Shown in pieces: positions 8,264 to 16,948 of a DNA stretch of 64,000 nt. Within the stretch, counting starts at the first letter, position 1, and every line of letters begins with the position of its first letter. The translations under genes were made by a program, and so were the position numbers. The stretch spans positions 1 through 64,000 of the forward strand of contig JBJECE010000036.1 in assembly GCA_051870755.1 (NCBI GenBank), given 5' to 3'. Under the pieces are notes generated by a model. It was not told the DNA's origin and made no database searches. It was given only the letters and a program-made list of their open reading frames with translations. Source of the DNA: W0P28-013 sp051870755 (GTDB lineage: Bacteria > Bacteroidota > Bacteroidia > Bacteroidales > Paludibacteraceae).

Positions 8264-8695
8264 TTATTTCTGCGTTTCTGTTTCTACCAACAACACTTCG
8301 ATGCCGGCGCGTTTCAGCAGTTCGAGTCCGTCCATGATGCGGTAGTTTTCGCCATACACCACGCGTTTGATGCCGGCTTGTATTATCAGTTTAGCGCACT
8401 CGATACACGGCGAAGCCGTTACATAGAGTGTGGCACCATCGCTGCTGTTGCCCGACCGCGCCACCTTGGTGATGGCATTGGCTTCGGCGTGCAGCACGTA
8501 TGGTTTCGAGACGTTGTTTTCGTCCTCGCAGCAATTTTCGAACCCCGATGGTGTACCGTTGTAGCCATCGGAAATAATCATTTTGTCCTTCACCAGCAAT
8601 GCGCCCACTTGGCGACGCGTGCAGTACGAGTTTTCCGCCCAGATGCGTGCCATGCGCATATAGCGCATATCCAATTTCAGTTGTTTGTCAGTCAT
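8264..8695 (-). CDS. dCMP deaminase family protein (ComEB-like)
   Basis: A 143-residue cytoplasmic zinc deaminase with the two signatures HAEANAI (zinc His plus catalytic Glu) and PCIECAKLI (two zinc Cys). It most likely converts dCMP to dUMP for thymidylate synthesis. The frame is open upstream to 8776, but the consensus promoter at 8723-8753 lies within that extension, and MTDKQLKLDMRYMRMA is the usual N-terminus of this family, so the start at 8695 is chosen. It is the first gene of the leftward operon containing the S41 protease, exchanger and HD protein. Confidence 0.93.
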   Translation of the reverse strand: MTDKQLKLDMRYMRMARIWAENSYCTRRQVGALLVKDKMIISDGYNGTPSGFENCCEDENNVSKPYVLHAEANAITKVARSGNSSDGATLYVTASPCIECAKLIIQAGIKRVVYGENYRIMDGLELLKRAGIEVLLVETETQK

Positions 8696-8722
8696 ACGAT
8701 ATTGAATTAAAAAAAGTAACTG

Positions 8723-8753
8723 CAAAAATACGGAATTTCTTGCGATTGACAAA
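8723..8753 (-). promoter_or_regulatory. Bacteroidota-type promoter of the deaminase operon
   Basis: The minus strand reads TTTG, 19 bases, TATTTTTG, a full match to the consensus. Transcription would start near 8716, about 20 bases before the ATG at 8695. This rules out the longer reading frame starting at 8776. Confidence 0.8.
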
Positions 8754-8846
8754 AAAATATGCTTCAGAGTCCGCAAAAATCAGACCAAAACATATCAAAA
8801 ATGCAAAAAATGGGCAAAAAACGACCAAGCATACGCCAAAATTATG

Positions 8847-8854
8847 TATCTTTG
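8847..8854 (+). promoter_or_regulatory. -7 element upstream of the histidine kinase gene
   Basis: TATCTTTG matches TAnnTTTG and lies 27 bases before the ATG at 8882. No clear TTTG -33 element is present at the right distance, so this promoter may be weak or need an activator. Confidence 0.5.
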
Positions 8855-8881
8855 TCCGATTATTTTGTAATTTGATGGCGC

Positions 8882-10822
8882 ATGAACTTTTGGCAAAAAA
8901 CGGTCGTTAGTGTCATATTCGTTGTAGCGGGCGGTGTAGCGGCAGCCACAACGAGCGACCTCGACACGCTATACCACGCCTATGCAACAGCGCGCGGTGC
9001 CGACCGGCGCCAACAAGCCGCCGTTCTGGTGCGGCAGTTGGTGAGTGAAGAGTGGCTGGACAGCACATTCGATGCCAACAAGCAGCCGACCGACTATGTC
9101 CACGCCTGCATAGCCGCCGCATTGGGCACACGCGCCTACTATGCCAACGACTTTGCCAAAGCCATCGACTATGCGGCCGAGGCGGTGGATTACACACCGG
9201 CCGATTCGCTCGACCTGCTGGCCGATGCGTACACAACCCTTGGTTCGGCCTATCAGCGCTTGGGACAGTACGAAACGGCCTTGTCGTACCGCCTGAAATG
9301 TTTAGCCATCGACGAAGAAATGGGCGATTCGGCCAACATCAGTTCGTCGCTCAGCAACCTTGCCTCCATCTACTTGACCACCGGCCAAACAGCCACAGCC
9401 GAAACCTATTTGCAACGCGCCATTGCCATCGAGCGGCGGCAACCCGAAACACGCGCCTTGGCCGTACGATTAGGCATGTTGGGCGAAGTGTATCTGCAAG
9501 AGCAACGTTTGGACGAAGCCTTGCAGGCAACGGCCGAAGCCGTGGCACTCGATAGTGCCGCACAACGGCAACGCAATTTGGGCATACGACTCTCGCAACT
9601 TGGCGCCGTGCAGTTGGCACAAGGCCATTACGCACAAGCCCGACACAGTTTGAATCAAGCCTTGCAACTGCTGCACGCCACCGGCAATCGCACCTCCGAA
9701 GCCATTACCTATCAGCAATTGGGACGAATAGCCACACGTACCGGCCGCACCTCCGAAGCCGACCAATATTTCAAAAAAAGTATCGAAATAGGCGAAACAA
9801 TCGGCAATCGGTTGGTGCTGCAAAAATCGTATCAAGAATTGTACCAACTGCACAAACCGACCAATCCGGCGTTAGCACTCGATTATTTTGAGCAATCGCA
9901 AGCGCTGCAAGACACGATGTTTGCCGAAAAATTGCAAAGCCAACTATCTGATTTTCGGGTAAAATACGACACGCAAGAGAAAGAACACCGCATTGCCATG
10001 CACGAAGCGACCATCAAGCGGCAACGCGCATGGACGGCAGGCATTGTGGGCATTGCGTTGCTGTGTTTTGCGTTAGCCGTTTTGGCTTATTACTACTCGC
10101 GTTTGACCAAGCGGCACAATCGCGAACTGACCGAGGCCAATGCGCTGAAAAATAAATTTTTCTCCATCATTTCGCACGACCTGAAAAATCCGGTGCTGGC
10201 ACAACGCCGCGCGCTCGAAAACCTGAGCAAGAGCCTACACCAACTATCGCCCGCCGAAACAGCCACTGTAGTGGATATGCTGTACGCATCGGTAACGGCA
10301 CAAGCCGACCTGCTGCAAAATCTGTTGGTATGGGCGCAACTGCAAACGGGGCGCATCGCGTTCACGCCCGTCATTTGTTCGGTAAACGAAGCGGCCAAAG
10401 CCATAGCAGCATTGACACAACTGCAGGTGCGCAACAAGCAGTTGCAGTTCGACATCGACATGCCGACGACATGCACCTGCCTTGCCGATAAAAATATGCT
10501 GACCACCGTGCTGCGCAATCTTGTATCGAACGCCATCAAATTTACCGAAACCGGTGGGCGTATTTTGCTGAAAGCCTACAACACGGCCGATGCGTGCCAC
10601 ATCGAAGTGAGCGACACAGGCATTGGCATGGATGCCGACACACAAAAGCGTCTTTTCCGCCTCGACACCCGCCACACGGCCATCGGCACCGATGGCGAAC
10701 AAGGCACGGGCTTGGGGCTGATTATCTGCCGCGACATGATATTGCGCAACGGCGGCAGCATCGACGTACAGAGCGTGCCGGCACAGGGCACCACATTTGT
10801 CATCACTCTAAAATCACATTGA
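8882..10822 (+). CDS. TPR sensor histidine kinase
   Basis: A 646-residue inner-membrane sensor kinase. A signal peptide or anchor covers about 1-22. A periplasmic region of tetratricopeptide repeats spans about 60-335 (such as AYTTLGSAYQRLGQYETALSY). A coiled stretch leads to a transmembrane helix at about 381-401. The cytoplasmic HisKA domain has the phospho-acceptor His432 in ISHDLKNP. The ATPase domain shows NLVSNAIKFTETGG, DTGIGMD and GEQGTGLGLIICRDM. The response-regulator gene follows one base after the stop. Kinases of this layout are common in Bacteroidota; the signal sensed by the TPR part is unknown. Confidence 0.96.
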   Translation: MNFWQKTVVSVIFVVAGGVAAATTSDLDTLYHAYATARGADRRQQAAVLVRQLVSEEWLDSTFDANKQPTDYVHACIAAALGTRAYYANDFAKAIDYAAEAVDYTPADSLDLLADAYTTLGSAYQRLGQYETALSYRLKCLAIDEEMGDSANISSSLSNLASIYLTTGQTATAETYLQRAIAIERRQPETRALAVRLGMLGEVYLQEQRLDEALQATAEAVALDSAAQRQRNLGIRLSQLGAVQLAQGHYAQARHSLNQALQLLHATGNRTSEAITYQQLGRIATRTGRTSEADQYFKKSIEIGETIGNRLVLQKSYQELYQLHKPTNPALALDYFEQSQALQDTMFAEKLQSQLSDFRVKYDTQEKEHRIAMHEATIKRQRAWTAGIVGIALLCFALAVLAYYYSRLTKRHNRELTEANALKNKFFSIISHDLKNPVLAQRRALENLSKSLHQLSPAETATVVDMLYASVTAQADLLQNLLVWAQLQTGRIAFTPVICSVNEAAKAIAALTQLQVRNKQLQFDIDMPTTCTCLADKNMLTTVLRNLVSNAIKFTETGGRILLKAYNTADACHIEVSDTGIGMDADTQKRLFRLDTRHTAIGTDGEQGTGLGLIICRDMILRNGGSIDVQSVPAQGTTFVITLKSH

Positions 10823-10823
10823 G

Positions 10824-11450
10824 ATGAACATCATCATCGTCGACGACCACCCGCTCTTCCGCATTGGCACCAAAATGGCCATTCAGCGCAGCACGCACAC
10901 CGTAGTGGGCGAGGCGTCGGACGCGGCCGGCCTGCGGCAACTACTGACGGAAATCACGCCCGACCTGATACTGCTCGACATCATTTTGGGCGACGGCCCC
11001 ACAGGTGTCGATATTGCGCGGCAACTGAAGGCCGAAATGCCGGCGATCAAAATACTTGTGCTCTCCATCGACACCTCGCTGCACACCATCAAAGAACTGC
11101 TCGAAATCGGCATCGACGGATTCATCAGCAAAAACGCTCCCGACGACGAAGTGCTGCAAGCCATAGACAACATCGGCCAAGAGCAACCTTACTTTGGTGC
11201 CGACGTGAACCACATCGTGCAAGCCGTGCTGACCGCTCAACAAACGCAGTACGAACTGTTTTCGGAACGCGAAAAAGAGATTATTCAATGGATTTGTCAG
11301 GGATATACCTGCCAACAGATTGCCAAACAGCAAAACATCAGTGTGCGCACAGTCGAAACACACAAAACCAACATTTTTCGGAAAATCGGCATCAATAACA
11401 GTGTAGAATTGGCGTTGTATGCCGTTAAAAACGGGATTATAACAATCTGA
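10824..11450 (+). CDS. LuxR/NarL-type response regulator
   Basis: A 208-residue DNA-binding response regulator and the presumed partner of the adjacent kinase. The receiver domain has the acidic pair Asp7/Asp8 (IVDDHP), phospho-acceptor Asp52 in LILLDIIL and the conserved Lys near 104 (FISKN). The C-terminal LuxR-type helix-turn-helix spans about 143-200, with LFSEREKEIIQWICQGYT and ISVRTVETHKTNIFRKIGI. It starts one base after the kinase stop codon, and the permease gene follows after 11 bases, so the three genes are probably one transcript. Its targets are not known. Confidence 0.96.
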   Translation: MNIIIVDDHPLFRIGTKMAIQRSTHTVVGEASDAAGLRQLLTEITPDLILLDIILGDGPTGVDIARQLKAEMPAIKILVLSIDTSLHTIKELLEIGIDGFISKNAPDDEVLQAIDNIGQEQPYFGADVNHIVQAVLTAQQTQYELFSEREKEIIQWICQGYTCQQIAKQQNISVRTVETHKTNIFRKIGINNSVELALYAVKNGIITI

Positions 11451-11461
11451 CTACCAACGAT

Positions 11462-12709
11462 ATGCAGCATACAAACTTTTTCATAGCACGCAAATTGCAC
11501 TTCGACGAGAGCGACGGTCGGCGCATGTCGCGTCCGGCTGTCCGCATAGCCACAGCCGGCATCGCCGTAGGTGTAGCCGTGATGCTGATAGCCGTGGCTG
11601 TGGTCGTCGGGTTCAAAAACGAAGTCGGGCGACAAGTCATCGGGTTCGGGTCGCACATACAGATAACCAACTACGGCAACGGCAACAATTTCGAGACGCT
11701 GCCCATAGTGCCATCGGCAGCATTGGACAGCGTGCTGCGCCACACGCCACACATTGTCCATGTGCAGCACGTTGCCACCAAGCCCGGCATCGTCAAAACC
11801 CAATCCGACTTCGAAGGCATCATTCTCAAAGGCATCGATGGCAGTTTCGATTGGACATTTTTCCGCAAGCACCTCGTTGCCGGCGACACCATCGCGCTGT
11901 CGGACAGCACCATCACCAACGATGTGCTGATTTCGCAAACGCAAGCCCATTTGCTGCATCTGTCCGTAGGCGACAAATTTACCACCTATTTCATGACCGA
12001 CCCCGTGCGTGCGCGCCGTTTCACCGTGCGCGGCATTTATGCCACCACTTTTACCGAATTTGACAAAATGTTCATTTTGGCCGACATACGCCACATCCGG
12101 CGCCTCAACCATTGGCAAAACGGCGAAATCAGCCAGATAGAACTGATGGTTGATGATTTTGACCGCATCGACGACATCGAGCGCGAGGTATTCGTGGCAG
12201 TGGCCGCCCATTACGACAGCGACGGCACGCTGCTGCAAGTACGCAACATCAAAAAAATAGTGCCGCGCGTGTTTGAATGGCTCGACATGATAGATCTGAA
12301 TGCGTGGGTCATCTTGGCCTTGATGTTGGCAGTGGCCGGTTTCAACATGATTTCTGGCCTGCTCATCATCATACTCGAGCGCACCAACACCATCGGCATA
12401 CTCAAAGCCATGGGCGCGCGCAACCGCAGCATTCGTCACATTTTTCTCTATCAGGCCGTATTTCTGATTGGCAAAGGCATGGTTTGGGGCAATCTTGTGG
12501 GCGTTGCGCTGATACTGATTCAATACTTCACGCATCTGATTCCGTTGGACGCGGCCGCGTATTACGTCGATTTTGTGCCCGTCGAACTGCATTTTTGGCA
12601 GTGGTTGGTTATCAACGCCGCCACATTGTGCATCACCATACTGATGCTGATAGTGCCTTCGTACATCATCACCCGCATACAGCCGGCCAAATCCATTAAA
12701 TTTGAGTAG
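11462..12709 (+). CDS. LolC/LolE-like ABC transporter permease (FtsX family)
   Basis: A 415-residue inner-membrane protein of the lipoprotein-releasing type. It has an N-terminal transmembrane helix (about 29-52, ATAGIAVGVAVMLIAVAVVVGF), a large periplasmic domain, and three C-terminal helices (about 278-302, 325-355, 375-400). The N-terminus FIARKLHF is typical of LolC/LolE. Such permeases work with a LolD-type ATPase to release lipoproteins from the inner membrane. No ATPase gene is adjacent; the nearest, at 18208-18897, belongs to another operon. Linkage to the two-component genes raises the possibility that envelope state is sensed and answered through this locus, which is inference from position only. 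Confidence 0.9.
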   Translation: MQHTNFFIARKLHFDESDGRRMSRPAVRIATAGIAVGVAVMLIAVAVVVGFKNEVGRQVIGFGSHIQITNYGNGNNFETLPIVPSAALDSVLRHTPHIVHVQHVATKPGIVKTQSDFEGIILKGIDGSFDWTFFRKHLVAGDTIALSDSTITNDVLISQTQAHLLHLSVGDKFTTYFMTDPVRARRFTVRGIYATTFTEFDKMFILADIRHIRRLNHWQNGEISQIELMVDDFDRIDDIEREVFVAVAAHYDSDGTLLQVRNIKKIVPRVFEWLDMIDLNAWVILALMLAVAGFNMISGLLIIILERTNTIGILKAMGARNRSIRHIFLYQAVFLIGKGMVWGNLVGVALILIQYFTHLIPLDAAAYYVDFVPVELHFWQWLVINAATLCITILMLIVPSYIITRIQPAKSIKFE

Positions 12710-12787
12710 CAGGATATGTGTTAAAAAACATATTTTTTGAACCAAAATCACCAAAAATCGACTTTATAAATGTTAAAATCAGAAAAA

Positions 12788-12819
12788 TTTGAATTTTTCA
12801 AAAAAATGTTGTACCTTTG
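12788..12819 (+). promoter_or_regulatory. Bacteroidota-type promoter of the winged-helix gene
   Basis: TTTG, 20 bases, TACCTTTG followed by CAACGG is a full consensus match 40 bases before the ATG at 12860. It gives this small gene a transcript of its own, separate from the two-component set upstream. Confidence 0.8.
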
Positions 12820-12859
12820 CAACGGATTTTAGTAACAAATTTATTGGTTTTAATTTTTT

Positions 12860-13060
12860 ATGGTTATGAAAGAGAAAATTGGTTTGAACGCCGGTCTCGT
12901 TTGGAATTCGCTGAACGAGGGCGCAAAAGAGTTGAAAGCTTTGAAAAAGGCTACTAAATTGAGCGAAAAAGACCTCTATGCCGCACTTGGTTGGTTGGCA
13001 CGCGAGGAAAAAATCAACTTTACCGAAACCGCTGCCGACATCTTGGTCAGCCTCTGCTAA
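12860..13060 (+). CDS. Small winged helix-turn-helix protein (DUF2582-like)
   Basis: A 66-residue basic protein covering a single winged-helix fold: LNAGLVWNSLNEGA (helix 1), ELKALKKATKLSEKDLYAALGWLAREEKI (helices 2 and 3) and NFTETAADILVSL (wing). This agrees in length and sequence with the DUF2582 family of Bacteroidota. Whether it binds DNA is untested. A strong promoter lies just upstream and a bidirectional terminator 22 bases downstream, so it is a monocistronic, probably well-expressed gene. An in-frame ATG two codons later is an equally possible start. Confidence 0.88.
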   Translation: MVMKEKIGLNAGLVWNSLNEGAKELKALKKATKLSEKDLYAALGWLAREEKINFTETAADILVSLC

Positions 13061-13081
13061 TTCGGCGAAGTACACACAACG

Positions 13082-13124
13082 AAATCGTCCGCTCCTTTTT
13101 TGAGGGAAACGGACGATTTTTTTG
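13082..13124. terminator. Bidirectional intrinsic terminator
   Basis: AAATCGTCCG at 13082-13091 pairs with CGGACGATTT at 13110-13119, with a T-run on the right and an A-run equivalent on the left. It lies between converging genes and can end both the winged-helix transcript and the efflux operon. Confidence 0.85.
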
Positions 13125-13138
13125 TATAATATTCTGAC

Positions 13139-14470
13139 TTACAGCGAAATGGCGTTACCGTTGTAGAAATCGAAAATTTTGGTGCGGAATATAAATTCGT
13201 ACTTTGCCTGCAACGCCTCGGTTTGTGCCGATTCGTAGCGCGTTTTCGCATTATTGTAATCGAACGGCGTCGATTTGCCGTTGTCGTATTTGGCTTGTTC
13301 GAACTCGAATGCCACGCGCGAGGCCTCGACCGTTTTGTCGGCGGCCAAATATTTGTCGCGCGCCGCCACGGCATTGTAATAGGCCGTCTGAATCTCTTTC
13401 AGCAGCGCCTGTTTTTCACTTTCGAGCGCAAGTTCCTGATTCAGAATGTTGATGCGTGCCTGTTTCACGCGGTTGGGCGTAGCCATGCGGTCGAATATCG
13501 GAATCGACAGCGACACGGCTACCATTTCGCTGCTGTTGTCGCCAAGTTGCCGGCCGAAAGCCGCATTCTCGTGCTGAAAGGCGTGATAATAGCCCGTATT
13601 GTAGCCGGCATGCAGGTCGAGTTGTGGATAGTAGGCCGATTGCGCCACTTTCAAATCGCGTTTGCTGCTCTCGATGCGCAGTTCAGCCGCTTTGATGGAC
13701 GGACGTATGCCGAGCGACGCTTGATACGCATTGTCGGGCGAGGCCAACATGTTAAGTGTCGCATCCAGCAACGCATCGACATCGCAGTCGGCCACATCGA
13801 ACAGTGCCACATCGCCATAGTTAATGGCCTGACACAGTGTCAGAATGGCTAATTGTACGGCATTGGCGGCTTCGGTGCGTTTTTGTTCGTCGGAAGCCAA
13901 CTGTGCACGATTTTCGTACAATTCGGCCTCCGATTTTTTGCCATTGGCCACCATTTGGGCCGTATTTTCGACTTGCGCCGCCGACAACTGCACCTGATTT
14001 TCGGCTACAACGAGCAAATCCTTGTTGTACAGCACATTCAAATAGTAACTTGCCACGTTGAGCGATACATCTTCCTTGGCTTTGTTCAAATCCTCGACAG
14101 CCGCCAACAGATTGAGTTTGTCCGATTTAATCTGATTGGTAATGCGCAAACCGGTGAAAATCGGCATCGACGTCGAGACCGAGAAGCCGGTCGAGGCCAT
14201 CGACTGACTTGTGGTGATATTGTCGTTGCCGGTGGCGCGCCCGAACGAAAAGTTCTGATTGACACCTGCGTTCAAATCGGGTACAAAACTGAGTTGCGAC
14301 GTTTTCAGATTCAGTTCCTGATAATTGCACGCCAACGCTTTTTGTTGCACCGTCAGGTTGTGCTGCAATGCAAAATCGATGCACTGCTGCAGCGACCATT
14401 TGTCTTGTGCCTGCGCACCGATGCCGGCGACCAACAGACCGATTGCTGCGATTATGACTTTGTGTTTCAT
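13139..14470 (-). CDS. TolC family outer-membrane efflux protein
   Basis: A 443-residue outer-membrane channel. A signal peptide covers about 1-21 (ending GAQAQDKWSL). Two repeated OEP halves consist of long helices rich in Ala, Gln and Lys, with the typical start WSLQQCIDFALQHNLTVQQ and a second-half segment RPSIKAAELRIESSKRDLKVAQSAYYPQL. It provides the outer-membrane duct of the tripartite system encoded upstream and is the last gene of that five-gene operon, 20 bases after the adaptor gene. The substrate cannot be read from the sequence. Confidence 0.95.
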   Translation of the reverse strand: MKHKVIIAAIGLLVAGIGAQAQDKWSLQQCIDFALQHNLTVQQKALACNYQELNLKTSQLSFVPDLNAGVNQNFSFGRATGNDNITTSQSMASTGFSVSTSMPIFTGLRITNQIKSDKLNLLAAVEDLNKAKEDVSLNVASYYLNVLYNKDLLVVAENQVQLSAAQVENTAQMVANGKKSEAELYENRAQLASDEQKRTEAANAVQLAILTLCQAINYGDVALFDVADCDVDALLDATLNMLASPDNAYQASLGIRPSIKAAELRIESSKRDLKVAQSAYYPQLDLHAGYNTGYYHAFQHENAAFGRQLGDNSSEMVAVSLSIPIFDRMATPNRVKQARINILNQELALESEKQALLKEIQTAYYNAVAARDKYLAADKTVEASRVAFEFEQAKYDNGKSTPFDYNNAKTRYESAQTEALQAKYEFIFRTKIFDFYNGNAISL

Positions 14471-14490
14471 TTTTCTGCCTTTTTTTTGGA

Positions 14491-15594
14491 TTATTGGGCT
14501 ATGCGTTGCAATCCGCGCACCTGCACCGAATCGGCGAGTCCGTCCACAATTTCGATGTTGATGCCATCGGACAAACCAACTGTAACAAATTGTCGTTCAA
14601 ATTGTTGCGGTGCATCTTCGCCGCTTTTCAGCACATACACAAACGACGAGTCGTTTTCGAACACCACCGAACTTTCGGGTATGGTCAGCACATCGTTGCG
14701 CTGTGCCAAAATAATTTCGGCATTGGCGCTGTAGCCCGAACGCACCATCACGCTGTCGGGAATGTGCGCGGCGGCTTTCATTTCGAACATCACGGCGCCG
14801 TTTTCTTCGGTACCTTTTGGCGAAATATATTCGAGTTCGGCATCAAACTTATGGTCTTGCAACGCGCCGATACTCAACACGATAGCCATCCCTTCGTGTA
14901 TGCGGCCGACTTCGGTTTCGTCGATTTTGCCTTCGAAAATCATATCGCCCAAATCGGCAATGGTGGCGATGGTAGTGCCATCGTTGAAATTGTTCGACTG
15001 AATGACCGAATTGCCCACTTTCACCGGAATGTCGAGAATGGTGCCGGCTATGGTCGAGCGAATTTGCGTATTGCCATACGAACCCGAGCGGCGCGAAATA
15101 CCGTCGCGAATGATTTCGTAACTGTCGTTGGCATTTTGGAGTTCCTCTTTGGCTTTCTGATAGTTGGCCAAACTCGTTTCGTAGTCTTCGCGCGACAGCA
15201 CCTTTTGTTCGAACAGCACTTTGTCGCGTTTGTACTGTGTTTCAACGCGTTCGAGTTCAATTTTTGCCACATTGATGCGTCCTTCTGCACTGTTGAGTTG
15301 GCTCATTTCGGGTATCACTTTTATCAGAGCGATAACTTCGCCAACAGCCACTTTTTGGCCGGCTTCTTTGTAAATTGCCGAGATGATTCCCGAAATTTGC
15401 GGTTTGATTTCGACTTCGTTGCGCGGCTCTATTTTGCCCGTGGCCACCGTCTTTTTGGCGATGGTCTGCACCGATGGTTTCACTACATCGTAAACCACCT
15501 CTTTCGGGCGCGATTTTTGCCACAAAAAGACAAAAGTGCCTACAATCAGCACGCCCAACAAGACTAACAGAATGATTCTCACTACTTTTTTCAT
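14491..15594 (-). CDS. Periplasmic adaptor (HlyD/MacA-like membrane fusion protein)
   Basis: A 367-residue adaptor with one N-terminal transmembrane helix (about 5-26). A biotinyl-lipoyl-like half-motif, RNEVEIKPQISGIISAI followed by VGEVIALIK, precedes a coiled-coil hairpin (about 105-165). Beta-barrel and membrane-proximal domains follow. It should link the inner-membrane permeases to the TolC channel. Its neighbours on either side are exactly those partners. The layout is like MacA, but the partner ATPase is encoded separately from the permeases. Confidence 0.95.
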   Translation of the reverse strand: MKKVVRIILLVLLGVLIVGTFVFLWQKSRPKEVVYDVVKPSVQTIAKKTVATGKIEPRNEVEIKPQISGIISAIYKEAGQKVAVGEVIALIKVIPEMSQLNSAEGRINVAKIELERVETQYKRDKVLFEQKVLSREDYETSLANYQKAKEELQNANDSYEIIRDGISRRSGSYGNTQIRSTIAGTILDIPVKVGNSVIQSNNFNDGTTIATIADLGDMIFEGKIDETEVGRIHEGMAIVLSIGALQDHKFDAELEYISPKGTEENGAVMFEMKAAAHIPDSVMVRSGYSANAEIILAQRNDVLTIPESSVVFENDSSFVYVLKSGEDAPQQFERQFVTVGLSDGINIEIVDGLADSVQVRGLQRIAQ

Positions 15595-15652
15595 ACCGAT
15601 TCAATATTTTTAGTTACACTTTTTTGTTATTAACTCACACAAAAACAATCGC

Positions 15653-16912
15653 TTACTCGTCGCGCAAGGCATCGATGGCTTTGATATTCAACGCGCGTTT
15701 GGCGGGCAGCCAGCCGGCAAACAGACCGGCCACCACAATGACCACTAACGCCACCACGGCAATGCTAAACGATATTTGCGGCTCGCGGAACGGCATCTCG
15801 CCCTGCGAGGCAGCCACCACCTGCGACACTACCGCCAACACACCCACGCCGCACACCAACCCGCACACGCCGGCCAACGTGGTCAGCACAAGGCTTTCGC
15901 TCATCACCTGCTTGATGATGACCCACGGCGACGCACCCAGCGCACGGCGCACACCAATCTCCTGCGTACGTTCGCGCACCGTTACCAACATGATGTTGCT
16001 CACGCCTACCACACCCGACAACAGCGTGCCAAGCCCGACAATCCAAATCAACACATTGATGCCGATAATCAGCGCCCGAAATAAATCGAAAATTTGTTTG
16101 GCGTTGAACGATTGTACCGCTTGCGCATCGGTCGGCGATATGTTGTTGCGCGCTTTTATCAGCGTTTTTACCTCTTCTTCCATTTGCGCGACATCTACCG
16201 TTTCGTTTGCCGCCAACGCCATACAATCTACCACATTGCCGCGATTATCAGTCTGTTGCAAGGTCGTAAACGGCACATTGACCATCTCTTCGGAATCGCC
16301 GAACAAATTGACTTGTTTGGAAATAGCCTCGTACACGCCCACAACCGTATAGTACACGCCATTGACACGCAACAACGACCCCACAATCGGCTCGTCGGGC
16401 GCAAACAAATCGTTGGCCACACGTTTACCTATCACACACACTTTGCGGCACTCGCGTATGTCGATTTCGTTGATGAAACGCCCTTGCAGCATACGGCTCG
16501 GATTGATGTGGTTATAATCGGGCTCGAAACCCATCACGCGAAACGTGCCGTATTTGTCCGACCGAACGACGTTGTTAGTATAATAATATCCCCACAAAAC
16601 GCCGCTCGAATATTTGATTTTATGAGCAAACTGATGACGTACGGCGGCCAAGTCGGCTGTCGTCATATTCCACGACCGTCCACGCTGAAATCCCTTGTAC
16701 GGTTCTGACGTTCTGTCGGAGAAGACAAACGTGGAATTAGCCTCGAAATACTCGATACCATCCATAATGCCATGTTTGACACCTATACCAAAACCGGCCA
16801 TGACCACCAGCATAAAGACACCCCAAAACACGCCGAACGCCGTCAGCAGACTGCGCGATTTGTTGCGCGTAATGGTCAGCCAAATTTCATGCCAAGCATC
16901 TACATCAAACAT
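15653..16912 (-). CDS. MacB-like ABC transporter permease, second copy
   Basis: A 419-residue permease with the MacB/FtsX topology: a helix near 20-45, a large periplasmic domain of about 230 residues, and three C-terminal helices (about 285-310, 335-365, 375-400). The signature before the last helices is VVGVSNIMLVTVRERTQEIGVRRALGA. It has no ATP-binding domain, unlike classical MacB where ATPase and permease are fused. It is homologous to the permease at 16949-18199 (WLTITRNKSRSLLTAFGVFWGVFML against WLTMRANKQRTLLTGFSIAWGIFML), so the two probably form a heterodimer. It is the third gene of the efflux operon. Confidence 0.95.
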   Translation of the reverse strand: MFDVDAWHEIWLTITRNKSRSLLTAFGVFWGVFMLVVMAGFGIGVKHGIMDGIEYFEANSTFVFSDRTSEPYKGFQRGRSWNMTTADLAAVRHQFAHKIKYSSGVLWGYYYTNNVVRSDKYGTFRVMGFEPDYNHINPSRMLQGRFINEIDIRECRKVCVIGKRVANDLFAPDEPIVGSLLRVNGVYYTVVGVYEAISKQVNLFGDSEEMVNVPFTTLQQTDNRGNVVDCMALAANETVDVAQMEEEVKTLIKARNNISPTDAQAVQSFNAKQIFDLFRALIIGINVLIWIVGLGTLLSGVVGVSNIMLVTVRERTQEIGVRRALGASPWVIIKQVMSESLVLTTLAGVCGLVCGVGVLAVVSQVVAASQGEMPFREPQISFSIAVVALVVIVVAGLFAGWLPAKRALNIKAIDALRDE

Positions 16913-16948
16913 AACACATCAACTTTTGTTTTGCGCCATCAATCACAA

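Noticed and set aside
8696..8776. N-terminal extension of the deaminase up to 8776
   Set aside because: The consensus promoter at 8723-8753 lies within it, and the extension is not part of the family.
11297..12754. 485-codon open frame on the minus strand
   Set aside because: Antisense to the LolC/E-like permease, which has a clear family match; the opposite frame is His/Gln-rich shadow sequence.
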